Shown: in pieces, positions 1-12,300 of the stretch
Numbering within the stretch: the first letter of the stretch is position 1
Layout of the letters: the number at the start of each line of letters is the position of its first letter
NCBI GenBank assembly: GCA_018806985.1
Contig: JADANN010000100.1
Coordinates: 124,001 to 188,000, forward strand
Source of the DNA: Angiostrongylus vasorum
Lineage: Eukaryota; Nematoda; Chromadorea; Rhabditida; Metastrongylidae
Reading direction: 5' to 3'
DNA length: 64,000 bases
Translations under genes and position numbers: made by a program
The notes under the pieces: model-generated
What the model was told of the DNA's origin: nothing
Databases searched by the model: none
Seen by the model: only the letters and a program-made list of their open reading frames with translations

Positions 1-819
1 ACCGGGTACTTCCTTATACAACCTCGTGTTATCTTGCAGTGGAACAAGAGAATAAATACAAAGTATTGGTTAAAGGATCCGAAATAGTGTAGCCTGTAGG
101 AAACTCGGTTCATCCGCGTATGAATGATCTTTTTTAAACTTGCGTGAGCGGACATCATGTATTGCGCGCATCCAACTCCTTCTTACATTCGATTCGTCTC
201 CACCCGTCATCCACGACGGTCTTCAGAATTGGGTAGCTGATTTCATCTGCTATTGCAGTAGCACCATCTTCTTCACAGATATCTTTGAATGCTGGTCAGT
301 AGGTTCCCCTTTTGAATCCCAGTATAGCTTTCTTAAGGCGTTTACAGACATTCGCTATGAGCAATCGCCAGCCTTTGTGGATCGCAGAAAGTTCTTGCCA
401 GAAAGGGCTAGTGCCAATTTGACTATCCCCGAAGTGATTGTGAACCGTACGCAAAAAGATTGTTGTGCCTTTCTCTCCGATTTCTCTCTTACTTTGCTTT
501 TGTACTTTCCTATATACTACACCAAAAACCGATTCAGGTCGGAATATTTCATTTTTCAGGAAGTGTCCGTGTGATGATAGCTGTCCGATGAAAATTCATG
601 TCCTCCTTATGGTCATGTTCTTCTCATCACTCCTTGTCAAATCACGGCGTGCCAGGAAAAAGTCTTGGTAAGTGTCAACGATGTAAAAATTGCAATGCTT
701 CTTGGGAAGGTTTCATTTTATATATGTTCAGTTTGATGTTTGAAATCCTATGGCTTCTTTTTTCATCCACTTTTTTGTGGTACTTGCAAACTTTTCAAAG
801 TGTTGCGAAATAGACAGGT

Positions 820-1400
820 TGACGGGTGATTGCTGATGGCAAAAGATCGATAGAACTAGCTGAGAGACAGGCGAAAAGCAGAAGGATCTGCATGGTGTGG
901 TGGTGAACGCGTTACTCTCCCGGAAAAGGACAACAGCGCGTTCGTTCCCCACCGCAAACACCTGCGGTCAGGAGTTTTGCAAATATCTCAGCATTGTAGA
1001 AGCTATATTTCGCAGCATACCCTGCCGTTAAAAAGAATAGGCAGTACATATAAAAGGTTAAGGTTTTCCAAGTGTTTTTTAAAAGCTGTCACCGTAGACG
1101 CTACTAATATTGTCGTCACTTTTTATTAAGTGCCTATTCTTTTCTAATTTCTACATTTTCATTTACACTACAGCTTCAACTTAATTGGGTTAAATGCCGA
1201 TTTGTGCTCTCCAGATCAATCCTATTGACGGGTGATTGCAGATAGCACCTATAGGTCAATAACGGCTGAGAGAAGAGCGAAACGAAAGAGTCGCATGGCG
1301 TGGTGGTGAACGCGTTTGCTCCAGGAAGGAGTAATATTGTGTTCCCTTCCCAACGCAGACACCAACGGTCCGGAGTTTTGCAAATATCTCACTATCATTT
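820..1400 (+). repeat. SINE-like family A, two copies in tandem order
   Basis: Two copies (about 820-1050 and 1168-1400) contain GACGGGTGATTGC, the GGTGTGGTGGTGAACGCG block (similar to a tRNA A box) and GAGTTTTGCAAATATCTCA. The family ends in CCCTGCC(A/G)TTAAAAA and a GGCAGTA tail. Confidence 0.65.
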
Positions 1401-1544
1401 TAAACTAATAGTATTATTCATTTTTATAACCACCAGTCTCTAACATAGGTTTTCCCTAACGTCAAAGTTTACTTCTTACTGATTTGAAGAAATTTGGCAA
1501 TTTATCGTTGTTTAACTTCGATTTACTGCCCATTATTTTTTCTC

Positions 1545-1705
1545 GTTAGGGTTTTACATGAAATACAGCCACAACGATGCTAAGACATGAGCAGAACTAG
1601 GACCGTCAGGTGAACTTCGCCCCCACGATTGCCCTTTATGGGTCTTCCATGTTACTCACTGCACCATCGTGGCCCTTGCTTTGCCTTTCTGTCAGCCAGT
1701 TTTTT
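1545..1705 (-). repeat. SINE-like family A, diverged inverted copy
   Basis: Minus-strand match to the CAGCATCGTTGTGGCTGTATTTCA-type tail and the CTGGCTGACAGAAAGGC block, strongly diverged. Confidence 0.5.
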
Positions 1706-3160
1706 TAATTTGTCGCTGATTTTCGATTAACGTTCAGGATATCTTAAGTCGATTATCCTTGTATTCAACTTTTCAACCATTTGTGATGGATAGACCTATT
1801 TTTGTTAGAACATGTCATAACTGGTTCCTCTTCATTGTAGTAGAATCATTCCCAAAATAGCTTCCTATGAAGGACACCATGCATTCGAATCCATTCGTAG
1901 CATCATAGAGGTAAATGACCTATAAAATGACTTGCAGATGCAAATCGACATTATTTTTTTCTATTCTCCTACACAAGTCTGATACCAATTTTTCCAACTG
2001 TGGAAGTATGATGGATTTGATTAGTCCGATGCCACCACGCGGGTATTGCAGGGCACCTCTTACCATCACATTAAACTTGCCATTTTTTGAGTGTGGTGTT
2101 GAGAATGTTATAAAGTGTTAGATTTTGAGGAAATCCGTTGAATGTGCAGGACTCTTTGTATGGTACATTTTAGTTAGGTTTTTGATAAGTTTTCATAAGC
2201 TAAAAGGTGCTGAGTCCGATGACAGATAGCGGTCTACCCGCCTACTACTGTATTTCATCACCGATAATAACATCACTTTTTACCACTTGGGTGTCACAGC
2301 TTTGGAGTTTGGCTTACAGACTATGAGATATGAATGAAACTTTAAGTTCTAAAAAAATAATGGGAGAGAAAACAACGAATAACGATGGAACTGTAGGTGG
2401 TGGAGGTCCCGTCGTGAAAAGTCCTTCATGAAGCATCGTTAATGGCGATGCATCTCTGTTATCTATCTATTCATCTATTGGTTTGGTTAATGTCGAGAAT
2501 GTGAGTTTTCTATCATTATTATCATTGTTTTGTTAATTTGGCTTTTTTTCACTGCTGTAAGCGTTGTAATCGTCGCTGTTCTCATTGCTATGACTGCTGC
2601 TGTTGTTACTGCTATGCTATTACTGTTCTGTTGCCACTGTTGTTTCCGCTTCCGTTATTCTTGTCATTATCAACTGTTAGTATCATTTTTCTCCCTGCTG
2701 TTAAGGTTATTTTTGCATCTTTGTCATCACTAGTACTAAAAATTGTAATCACATCAAATATAGTAAAAAAAGATATTACTATGATGGTAAGGACATCTGT
2801 GAGGTGAGAGGTGATCTGTTTACATACATTGTCGTCGTTGCTTTGACCCTCTAGGCAGAGGAGGACAACCTCACTACCCTTCTGGCAAACCGTTGCGCAA
2901 GTCTAATATGTATCAAGTCATGAAGCTACGAATGGTATTGAATGCGTGGTGTGTCCCTAATGGACCGATCAATATCATGTGCTTTATGCTTTTATCTTTT
3001 CATGTAGACAATTGGTTTCGAAGTTGATCATACGGTTCTGACAAGTTCATTTTAAGCACTGGGAATCACAATTAAATTACGACAATTCGTAAGAAAAAAT
3101 TGCAGACCTTGTCCTTAACGTTTTTTCACTGAACGGCTAAAAAAAGGTCAACAATGTTAG
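1706..3160. other. Upstream of the GluCl gene: no supported gene
   Basis: Low-complexity T/CTG-rich sequence at 2510-2720 encodes a spurious hydrophobic frame without a good start. A GluCl promoter or signal-peptide exon could lie here but was not identified. Confidence 0.5.
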
Positions 3161-3186
3161 TTTACTATGAGTCCTGAAGATTTCAG

Positions 3187-3317
3187 TAAACGTACGACAT
3201 TCGATCGTCATACCATCAACTACCAAGCGTGGCGAGAGCAGATGACAGTATGCGATCTGCTGCAGGAGTACGACGCTGCCGTAAGGCCTTCTGGACGAAC
3301 TCCTTACAACAATACCA
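3187..3317 (+). CDS. GluCl exon: mature N-terminus
   Basis: The frame reads through [14 protein letters not shown], the YDxxxRP signature at the start of the Cys-loop receptor ligand-binding domain, and ends in an NNT glycosylation sequon before a GTAAGT donor (phase 1). The acceptor is taken as TTTCAG ending at 3186. The same frame is open back to an ATG at 3167, which could start a form without a signal peptide. More likely the true start and signal peptide lie in an unrecognised upstream exon, because receptors of this family are normally secreted through one. Confidence 0.8.
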
Positions 3318-6300
3318 GTAAGTGATTGACAAAAGTGCTGAAGTTGGCGTACTACACTCATTGGCAGGATCTCTGCGGTTAATATTGTGCGAATTTGCTC
3401 AATCTATGGCTACACTAAGTTGTTCAACTCCAACGAATGCGTAAGCGACCTCTCTGGTCTGTAAGGTCTGTAAGGGCCGAAACAAAAGGACGTGATCGCC
3501 GCTTGTTCCTTCGTTTATAGTCCGATTTTTTGGTACCAAGTTTATCTGGGAGGATAGCAACACTGACTTGGTACATTGCTAGGCCATCACAAAATCATTA
3601 TTATTGGTCAGATATGTATTCTTTCGCCTCTAACGGTGGTTATTGAAGTCGAATTCATCGTTTATCTCTTTGGATTGTTCTATGCCGAACGCTTTGTCTT
3701 TTTATTACATACAATAGTTCGTTGCTTCACAGTGACGTAAGGCTGTTATCGGTTGTCTTGCCGGTTATGTACAACACCAACGAGTCAGTCGAACTAAGAG
3801 TAGTGACATTTCCATCTTCAAGGCTAAGCCGAAAAGTAGAGCTGTGGACTTCGACGAGCTTATATGGAAAGTATTCACAATGTGTTTAACGTTCTGTACT
3901 CTATTTACCTACTACTACATCAGCTGAGAAATTGGGAACGCCGTTATCTCACGACTTTAGAGATAAATGCTTGTTCAACCAGAAAAGTACTAGTCAGCTG
4001 GAGATCTCTGGAGCAAACACTCTATTAAGAGCAGGCCGGCTATCTAGTAATCGGATAAGTGAGATCTAAGTTAGAGATAAACGTCTTCATAAAAAATAAA
4101 GATAGATAAAATTATTCAAATCTGCATTTTTCTTACCCTTTTTAAAAAAGTAACAGTGTCATTTTTTCTTTTTTTACAGAGGGACCTGTGATTGTAACGA
4201 TTAGTTTGAATATCCGTTCCATTTCTGCTGTCTCTGAAAAGAACATGGTGAGAATACAACCGTTTCATTACTGATTTATTGATATAGCAACTGTCTTGCC
4301 GTAATGTTCTTTGATGAGCAAACAAAAGATTGTTGTTAGACCATTTATTCACTCATAACAGTATATTTCGGCGGTTTCACCTTTTTCATAGTCCGGGGTA
4401 GGTCGAATTGACACGCAATCTACTCATCCAGATCCTTTCATAACCTCAGCAGAGAAAACTTGACACATAGATTTCCATTCGAATAATAAACAGCTTTTTT
4501 TAAATACCCACCGTTTTGATTGTTGTAAGTCGTCTAGTTAATTGGTGGAGACCAGCCGCACATAGTCTTACATGGTCGAGGAAAGTCTTACATGGTTGAG
4601 GAATATGCCTGGGTCAGGTCATAGAACCAGCCTGAGGTATGGCGCTAGGTCACGCGTGGTCACGAGACACTCCTCCTAGCGGTTCATTTTTGCATTTTTG
4701 GAACTTGTGCAGAACGTCCCTAGAGTTTTAAGTACTGATTTTACTTCGAAATTCAGTTATGTCTCTTTTGTGTCTTGTGCGCCCTATTGGAGTATTTGGT
4801 TTAACTTTAAGTTTACCGACCAGATGTTCTTTTATACGGACGCAGAGTGGTCTACCCGTTTCGCCAATATATTCATCCCCACATGCTCTACGTCTATCTT
4901 CAACATTTGTCTTTACTTTAACGCATTTCTAACGGTCAAAAAACAGCACTGCTGTTGAAGTAGTAGTAATAATAATGGTAATAAAAAACTGCAATATTAA
5001 CAGTTGGTAGCCGCTCTCATGGGTTTTTTTAAAAATAAATCTGTGCCAATAATTTCTTGCTAACAAGAATCTGCGTTTTTAAGTGCGAAGGGAACCTGTG
5101 GGAGACATTCGCCTTGTCTTCTTAAAGATGTATATGTGACAGAAATAGTTAAAGGTGGCCTGCAATATACAAGTAGTCACTGGTTCCAACCAGCGCGCAA
5201 GATAAATCCTCCACTCCATTGCTCTGAGATCGTCGTAGTGACGCCAGTGTTGTCTGGGACTACACACTTGCTTCATCTATAGCAACAAGTCATTGGATAC
5301 TTCAAATGTACATTCATCCACTTATACGATGTTTAATACAGTTGGATGTCTGGCGCATTTCTAACGGCCAAGAATTTACAGATTATAAAAATTCTCACTT
5401 GATATTCGTGTAAACTATTGCTTCATTAGCTTTGGAATCCTCTTAGAAGTATGAAGCTGAAACAATGTCTAAAGATTTAAGGAGTTCGTGGCTCAATTTC
5501 GATTTCGGCAGGAATGGTTTGACGACCGTCTACGCTTCATGGATCACCAGGTGTGAACTCTCGGCGAATCAATGTTAAAATGAGAAAAATTTTTCAATCC
5601 AAATATTTAAATGGCCCCAACTGTCTTCCTGAAAATCGTGTTAGTCCCAGTAGAAATCAAATTTAACTGGTAAATTACCAGCTGGACAAATTTATCATGT
5701 TGCTAAGATGTCAATGATTCTTGAGACTGGTTTATTCCCGGCCGTCAATGATTCTTGAGATTGGTTTATTCCCAGCCAGGCTTCCAGATGAAAATGTCGA
5801 ATTTCTTGTTGCATGGGTGATGTGACTGGTGGTGGACCTTCGTTGCACATCAGAGTTCGACAGCCAGAAATACCCCACAGCCTGTCACAACGGGACGGTA
5901 AGCCATTAGGTGATCCACGCTGTGGGAAAAGCTATAGCAAACGTAGCTGGAAATACTCTGTAACAAAAAATATTTGTGATTCTTACAGCCAACTATGGAA
6001 ATTGGTCTTAAATTTGGCATGTTACTAGGGTTTAATTGTGTTTTTGTCAGACTGATTGACGTTTTTGATATAAAAGCTGATTTTTCGAAAGAAAATAATG
6101 ATTCGAACGTTTGCTTACAGGGTCCAATTTCGCCAGATTATCGTAATTTCGAGTTTATCCATGTTGCTAGAGATCAACGTTTATGGATTCCTGACACTTT
6201 TTTTCAAAACGAAAAAAACGGGTGGTACCACATGCTGGACCAGGTAGGTGGACACTTGCTACATTTTTACGATAATTTAAATAAAAATGATGATAGAAAG

Positions 6301-9300
6301 GTCTTAGAGGGTTTCTCCAATGATTTCCCACGAGGACACACTTTGAACCCTCACCTAGCTAACTAGATCTCCCTTCTCTCCGTAGTTTGAAAATTGGTAC
6401 CAGCCTTGTCTGAGCAAAGCTTCCTGCTTATGATGAAGAACTCGGAATACCATATCACGGCCATTCCAGAATTCCAGATAGAATCTACTCCATCGGTGTA
6501 TAGAAACATTTGTGAAGAATAAGAACAACGCTAGCAGCTGCTGAACCCACCAACAGAAACCGGAAAGCCGCCATGGATCTGTGGACAACGAATAGAACGA
6601 CAGTAGTGCTGAAAACCACGAAACGTGTGATATCGAATCGTGTAACTAAATAGAGATAAATAAGTGTCCTCTGGTAGTTCTGCTCTTTCGCGACTTATAC
6701 TACATAATCCTAAAGGCGAAGGACATCTTCCAATGTTTTCAGTAGCCTCCAAAGTAATCAGCAGTTTCTTTGCTTTGTCGTTTACTGCCGCTTAACTGGG
6801 CTATCAGTTTTATTGTTTAGATCTCCTCTTTCAGTCTCCTGCTCATTTGAACTTTTTTACTTCCTTAAATTATATAGATCGTCAGCATAATCTGACATAA
6901 AAAGTAAAAACCTAGGCGCTTGTAGCGCAGTACTTAGAGTCATCTTGCAATGCACATGGGATCGATCCTGCGCCCTAGGCTTCACCATGCCTTTCATCCC
7001 TCCAGGGTCGGCAAATTATTACCAAACTTGTGTGGGAGGATAACAGCGCTGATTCGATACATCGGTAGACCACCACGAGTCATTTCAAAGGCCAGATATG
7101 CATTAAATCATCTCCAACGATGCTCAGTTTCATGGCGCATACCTCACTCCTCATCAACGCCGAGAGCTTCACCCTCTACCCTTTTTGTAAGAAAGCTGAT
7201 CGTTTTTTTAGCATTGAGATTTTCTCTTTATTCTTCTAGTGTGCGAGGACAGGCTGTTAATAAAATACTTTTCTGACTTAGATACCTAGATCACAAGTTT
7301 TCACCTTTCGTACAGGTCCCAGCACTTCTTCTGTTTGTATCGTTCTCTTACAGTCGTTATCCACGGAGGTGATGGGGTTTGTGTTCGATCAAATTCTGCT
7401 TGGAGATTTTTTTGCTTTGGCTCGTCAATTACACTACAATGCTCGTCGAGTTTGACTTCTCTTGAGCTCCCAGAATAGCCCTCGGACAGCGTTCTAATAC
7501 TCCCATAGCTTCCTTATAGGCAACTGCCAATCCTATGATTAGCCAGCTGATCGCTTGAGGGCGATGTAACGAACCATTTCTATTGCTATAAAAGTACTCG
7601 TTCACAATAGAAACGTAATCGCTATTTGTTATACCGTAATTTCTATTTCACTCATTCTAATTCCGCCACCTCTTTTCTTATTTTAACACTAGTCGATTCC
7701 ATAGATATGTTGTTCACCAGTTTTCTCATCACCTACGCAAAACTTTTCTGGATTGTTTCGAATGTTTGGTGTCCAGTTGAAATTCCACAAGAACGACTTA
7801 ATAAATATGAAGTCTAAAACCCTGTGTAAAGCGTCTAATTTGTCTTAGAAGTCGAATAGAAGAATCCTATTAATAAAAAGGATAAGAAGAACAACGTGTT
7901 AGATTTAAACCAAATCTTTATAAATGTAACACGCATCTCCGATGTTTCGTAGAATCGCAGAGGTGATTGAATGCACACTTGGTCCAACCAATGAGATTCC
8001 AGAATGTATCAGAGCAGTGTTTTTTATCCTCCCAGTCAACTGTGGTACTAATTTGTCGCCTTGAAGAGATTGGAGTCTTGGTAAGCGCGCAGTTCTGTGT
8101 CGAACTAGGAACTACGTACACGACACTTCTATCCATTGCACTACCTGCGTGGTACTGGAAAGTACGATTTTAATTGACGAATTTTAAATTTTGTGTGCGC
8201 ATAACTTTATGGCCCAATCAAATGACTAAATCTCTCTGCATAAATGTTTGAGTGTACTGTAAATGCGCCTTAAATGCATGGCGGGATGTAGTGTAAATGG
8301 AATTTCAAAATTTGCTGTTTTCGTGAAACTTTCGCATATCGTCTGCTTTCATCTTTTGAGCAGAAATTTTGCTACAATAGCTTTTTTAAAATCTGCTCTG
8401 GTTATTATTCAACCGGAACGTGCTTTCACCGACAGCTTTTTCTATTCTTCAGGAGAATCGCTTCTTGAAAATTCGTTCAGACGGGAAACTCATCTATGAT
8501 AGGAGGTGAGTATTGTCGAGATCTACATCGTTACTTATTGGTCTTGAACTTCCATACGAGTAAACAATTGCTTGACCTACTGGATCTGGCTTTTTCACTA
8601 CAATGTAGTTGTGGGTTGTGCTGCAATTAGCTCAAGAATTTCGCATGTGCATTCGAAATGTCTCGAAGAGAATTTGTAGCGAGGGCTTAGTAATACATGC
8701 GATATTGACTGGATAACCTTCCATTAAGAAATTTTACCCAAATAAGAAGCACTGTAGAAAAAATGGAATCAAGATCCTTTTGTTGGGAATGTGAGCTTTC
8801 GCATGCTCGCAATCTGAAATGATAACTTTGGCTACTTAGCGTCTTTTTTGCATGGGGTTAGAAAATCCGAGCTGCGTTACTTCTGGGTTTTTTTGAAACA
8901 AGAAACAATTTTACTGTATTATCTCTGGTAGCATTGTTTTGATGATTACAGTTATATGCTTATGTGTATCGGTTTCCATCGTGCACAGTATTAAGACATT
9001 GGTGACCACGCACGACGCCTAATTAAATTTATGTGACGAAACGCATGAATTATATACGACTCATCTCTTGGCGAATGTGTTAATATTGATACGATTCTTA
9101 TAGATACGAAAATTCTGATTTTTCAAGAAACTACTTCTCCATAGTCAAAAAAGAATGTTTGTTGATTTATTTTGCGCTACCACATCCTTTTAATAGCTTG
9201 CGACCTCACCATGGGTTAGAGGCTGTTACTGGGTGTCGGCATATGAGTTCACAGGTGAGGTTCACTTTTAGAAGAGTCGCCAATGCTACAAAGAGTATTA

Positions 9301-12300
9301 CTTCTATCACTTGTAGTCCCGTTGAACTTTGCTACATTTGTTATTGTGACTCATCAAAGCTCTTGCCTGGGCTGCTGTCGTTCACTGAGGGGCAATACTT
9401 CCATCTGAGTTTGATCACATTGTTTGTTGACTAAGTTGTAAACTGTTATGTAGAGATAAAGTTAGCTAGACTTTGTAAGTTATTGCTTACCGCACAATGA
9501 AATACTAGTTTAGATTAACACTTCACTTATCATGTTCTATGCATTTATCACGTTATCCTATGGATTCGCAGAACTGTGAAATTGCTTTTTGCTTCTTGTG
9601 AGTTTTTTTTTGCTTATTTTATTAGAATTTTGGATGTAGATACTGACTACCATCTTTTGCCTACATTGAAAATTTGCTCTAATCAGTTTTCACTTTCGCG
9701 CTCCACTTACATTTCTATTCACATAGCATGACTGGTTGTTCATCAACGGCTACCCAGTGGCCTCATCGTGCGTTAGTGGTGTCTTTGTCTGTCAGAATGC
9801 ATTATGCAGTGAGAATCTATTTTCAATAGGTTCTCCTGTGTGGATAGGAGCGTAGAAATTATCACTTGGGTATCTAGATAAGAACAAATAGATGCTAAGA
9901 ATTAGTGCCGCCCATGAAAAAGCCTGGTTGAAACAGTGCACAGACAGCAGAAAAAACGTTAGTAACTTAATTTTTAACTTATTATTTACTGCCTACTCTT
10001 TTTAACGGCAGGATATATATTGCGAAATTTAACTTTAATGATGCTGAGATATTTGCAAAACTCCGGGCCGCAGATGTCTGCGGTGGGGAACGAACGCGCT
10101 ATTGTCCTTTCCGAGGAGTAACGCGTTCACCACCACACCATGCGGGTCCCTTCGTTTCGCCTGTCTCTCAGCTAGTTCTATCGATCTTTTGCCATTAGCA
10201 ATCACCCGTCAGCGGGATTGATCTGGGGAGCTCAAATTGGCAACGAACCCAGTTAAGCTGAGGCTGAAGTTGTAATCACAATTTTTAGCTTATTTTTTTT
10301 AAATGCAACGTAACGAAAATTACCTTCTATAAAATTGTTATCAGAGATTTCCGCAAGTAGACAAGCAGGAACACACACACGCGCACGCACGCATGCACGC
10401 GCGAAGAGAATGCCTCCACAACAGGAATTAATTTTCCCAGAGTAAACCTAGTGAGTTAAACATATGAAAATTGCATAGTACAAAGATCTGGAGATTATTA
10501 TTCACCTATCACGAGTGGTAGTAAATGCTAGCGGATGTGCAGACTGTTCGGAATGTAAACTCTGAAGAAAGTCTATCTGAACCCAGGCGAGTACAGTATT
10601 TCGCTATAAATCCTATAGATTCAACATGTCGCGACCACCCTTCCACCTTGAAAGGGAATGTGGTAACGGCGCAGTTTTACTGCAACAGTTTTTGTTCTCA
10701 CCGCTCTTATCACAGATTAGTAAACTAGCACGGACGTTTTTTTTTCTGCGATAAGAACTTTAGTGAAAAGGAGGACAACACAAACTCTCATTAGCTTACA
10801 TCTTTCTAGTTGTAAGTAATAGCATGAAGGCACTTTTCGCAGCACACATGGCAATGTGGATCTTAATGTATCCTAGACCAACACTTCTCCCTTATAGTTA
10901 TGTTACCCGGGCGCTATGGAAGGGGTCTTCGGTGCGGCTTACTAAGTGTCCTCAACACACGCTTAGTCAAGATTGCTTTTTGACATACTGGAAGCATTCG
11001 ATGAAAATTTATTTAATTGAACTAGCTGGTTCCAACAGCAATGATATAGGAGTCGTGGATGGGTTTTCATTCCAGAGGACTTCTGATACATGTATCTAGA
11101 GCGTTCAGGTAACATTAAAAACAATTGCAACAAACAATTATTCAGAATAGGGAGGGCAGGCAGCATTGGTTGCGCTTGGGCCTCTTAAAGAATCCACCGA
11201 TTAACTAAGAGAATTAGAACTCGATACTCATCCTTTTCACTCAGTGGTTCTGGTGGCACGATTTTTGATTATGCTATTTAGTGGTAACCCTCGCTGTAGA
11301 TCGAAGTTTAATACCCAGCACCCTTTCTGCTGTGATGAAAATGTGAAAGTTGTGTGCACAAGCTTTGCAATTAGTAACCAGTTTTATGCATTTCATTTCC
11401 TTCAGGATGGGAGAAATCTTTACAAATTTTAATGTCAGATGTCAGTAGAGCCTCCTCAGATCATAGAAAACTTAATATGATGTATCGCAAGTAGTAATGA
11501 CGAACGCGTCCTTTCGTTTTGTTGACAGTTATTTTAAATTGTCCAAATCATGTCAAATATTTCACGAACTGACATTTTCGATTTTTTGGTGATTACCTCC
11601 AAAAATTTCGGTTCCATTTTGTGTCCACGTTTCACATCTTTCCTCCCTTCTTCTATGTGCTCCCTGGAATCCATTCGGAAGCTTTGAACATTACTCCGTC
11701 TTGTAAGTGAAAGATGGCTGAGGGGTAATGGAGTAATATGTTCTAGTTTACATAACCATTTTGTACCATGCCATCTAGGAATGTTTTTTGAACTTTCAGA
11801 AAAACAAGAAGCCAGATTTTTTTTTGCTTCCTATCGAGGGAGTTCTATATACTCTGACTGGGTTCTGTTCTACAGTGTCAGACAATAATGTATAACTTTT
11901 TTATTTATTGACTATTGTTTTTCTTGGCAGGATATTATGTGAAATACAACCGCAATGATGGTGAGATATTTGCAAAACTCAGACCGCAATCCTGATTCGA
12001 TCCTGCGATTACCCTTTCCGGTGCCTCACGTGTTACCCCCGCACCATAATACCAGAACATATTTGCCGTTCTGTTACTGTATAGAGCAAATAACATTGCA
12101 ATTACCTATGTGTCCATTGTAAAACAGTGGTTGAAGGCAAAGAAATGAACCACTTATGTTTAACGCAAAACGCTTGAAGCTGGATTTTCGATAGCTGACC
12201 ATAATTTTTTGATCATTGGAGTTCGTAAGGAAGCAATGTGATGGATGGCCAAGCGTACATGTGGTCGCCGTCTCCATCAATAGCCTTAAGTTAACCAAAC

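Noticed and set aside
140..574. 144-codon open frame at the left edge
   Set aside because: No family resemblance or clear splice sites; the segment shares short blocks with family D-type repeats (TTCGATTCG..., AATGCTGGTC), so the frame is probably a repeat by-product.
2530..2807. Hydrophobic frames that could be the GluCl signal peptide
   Set aside because: The frame has no ATG before the GTAAGC-like donor and the hydrophobicity comes from low-complexity CTG/TTT runs.
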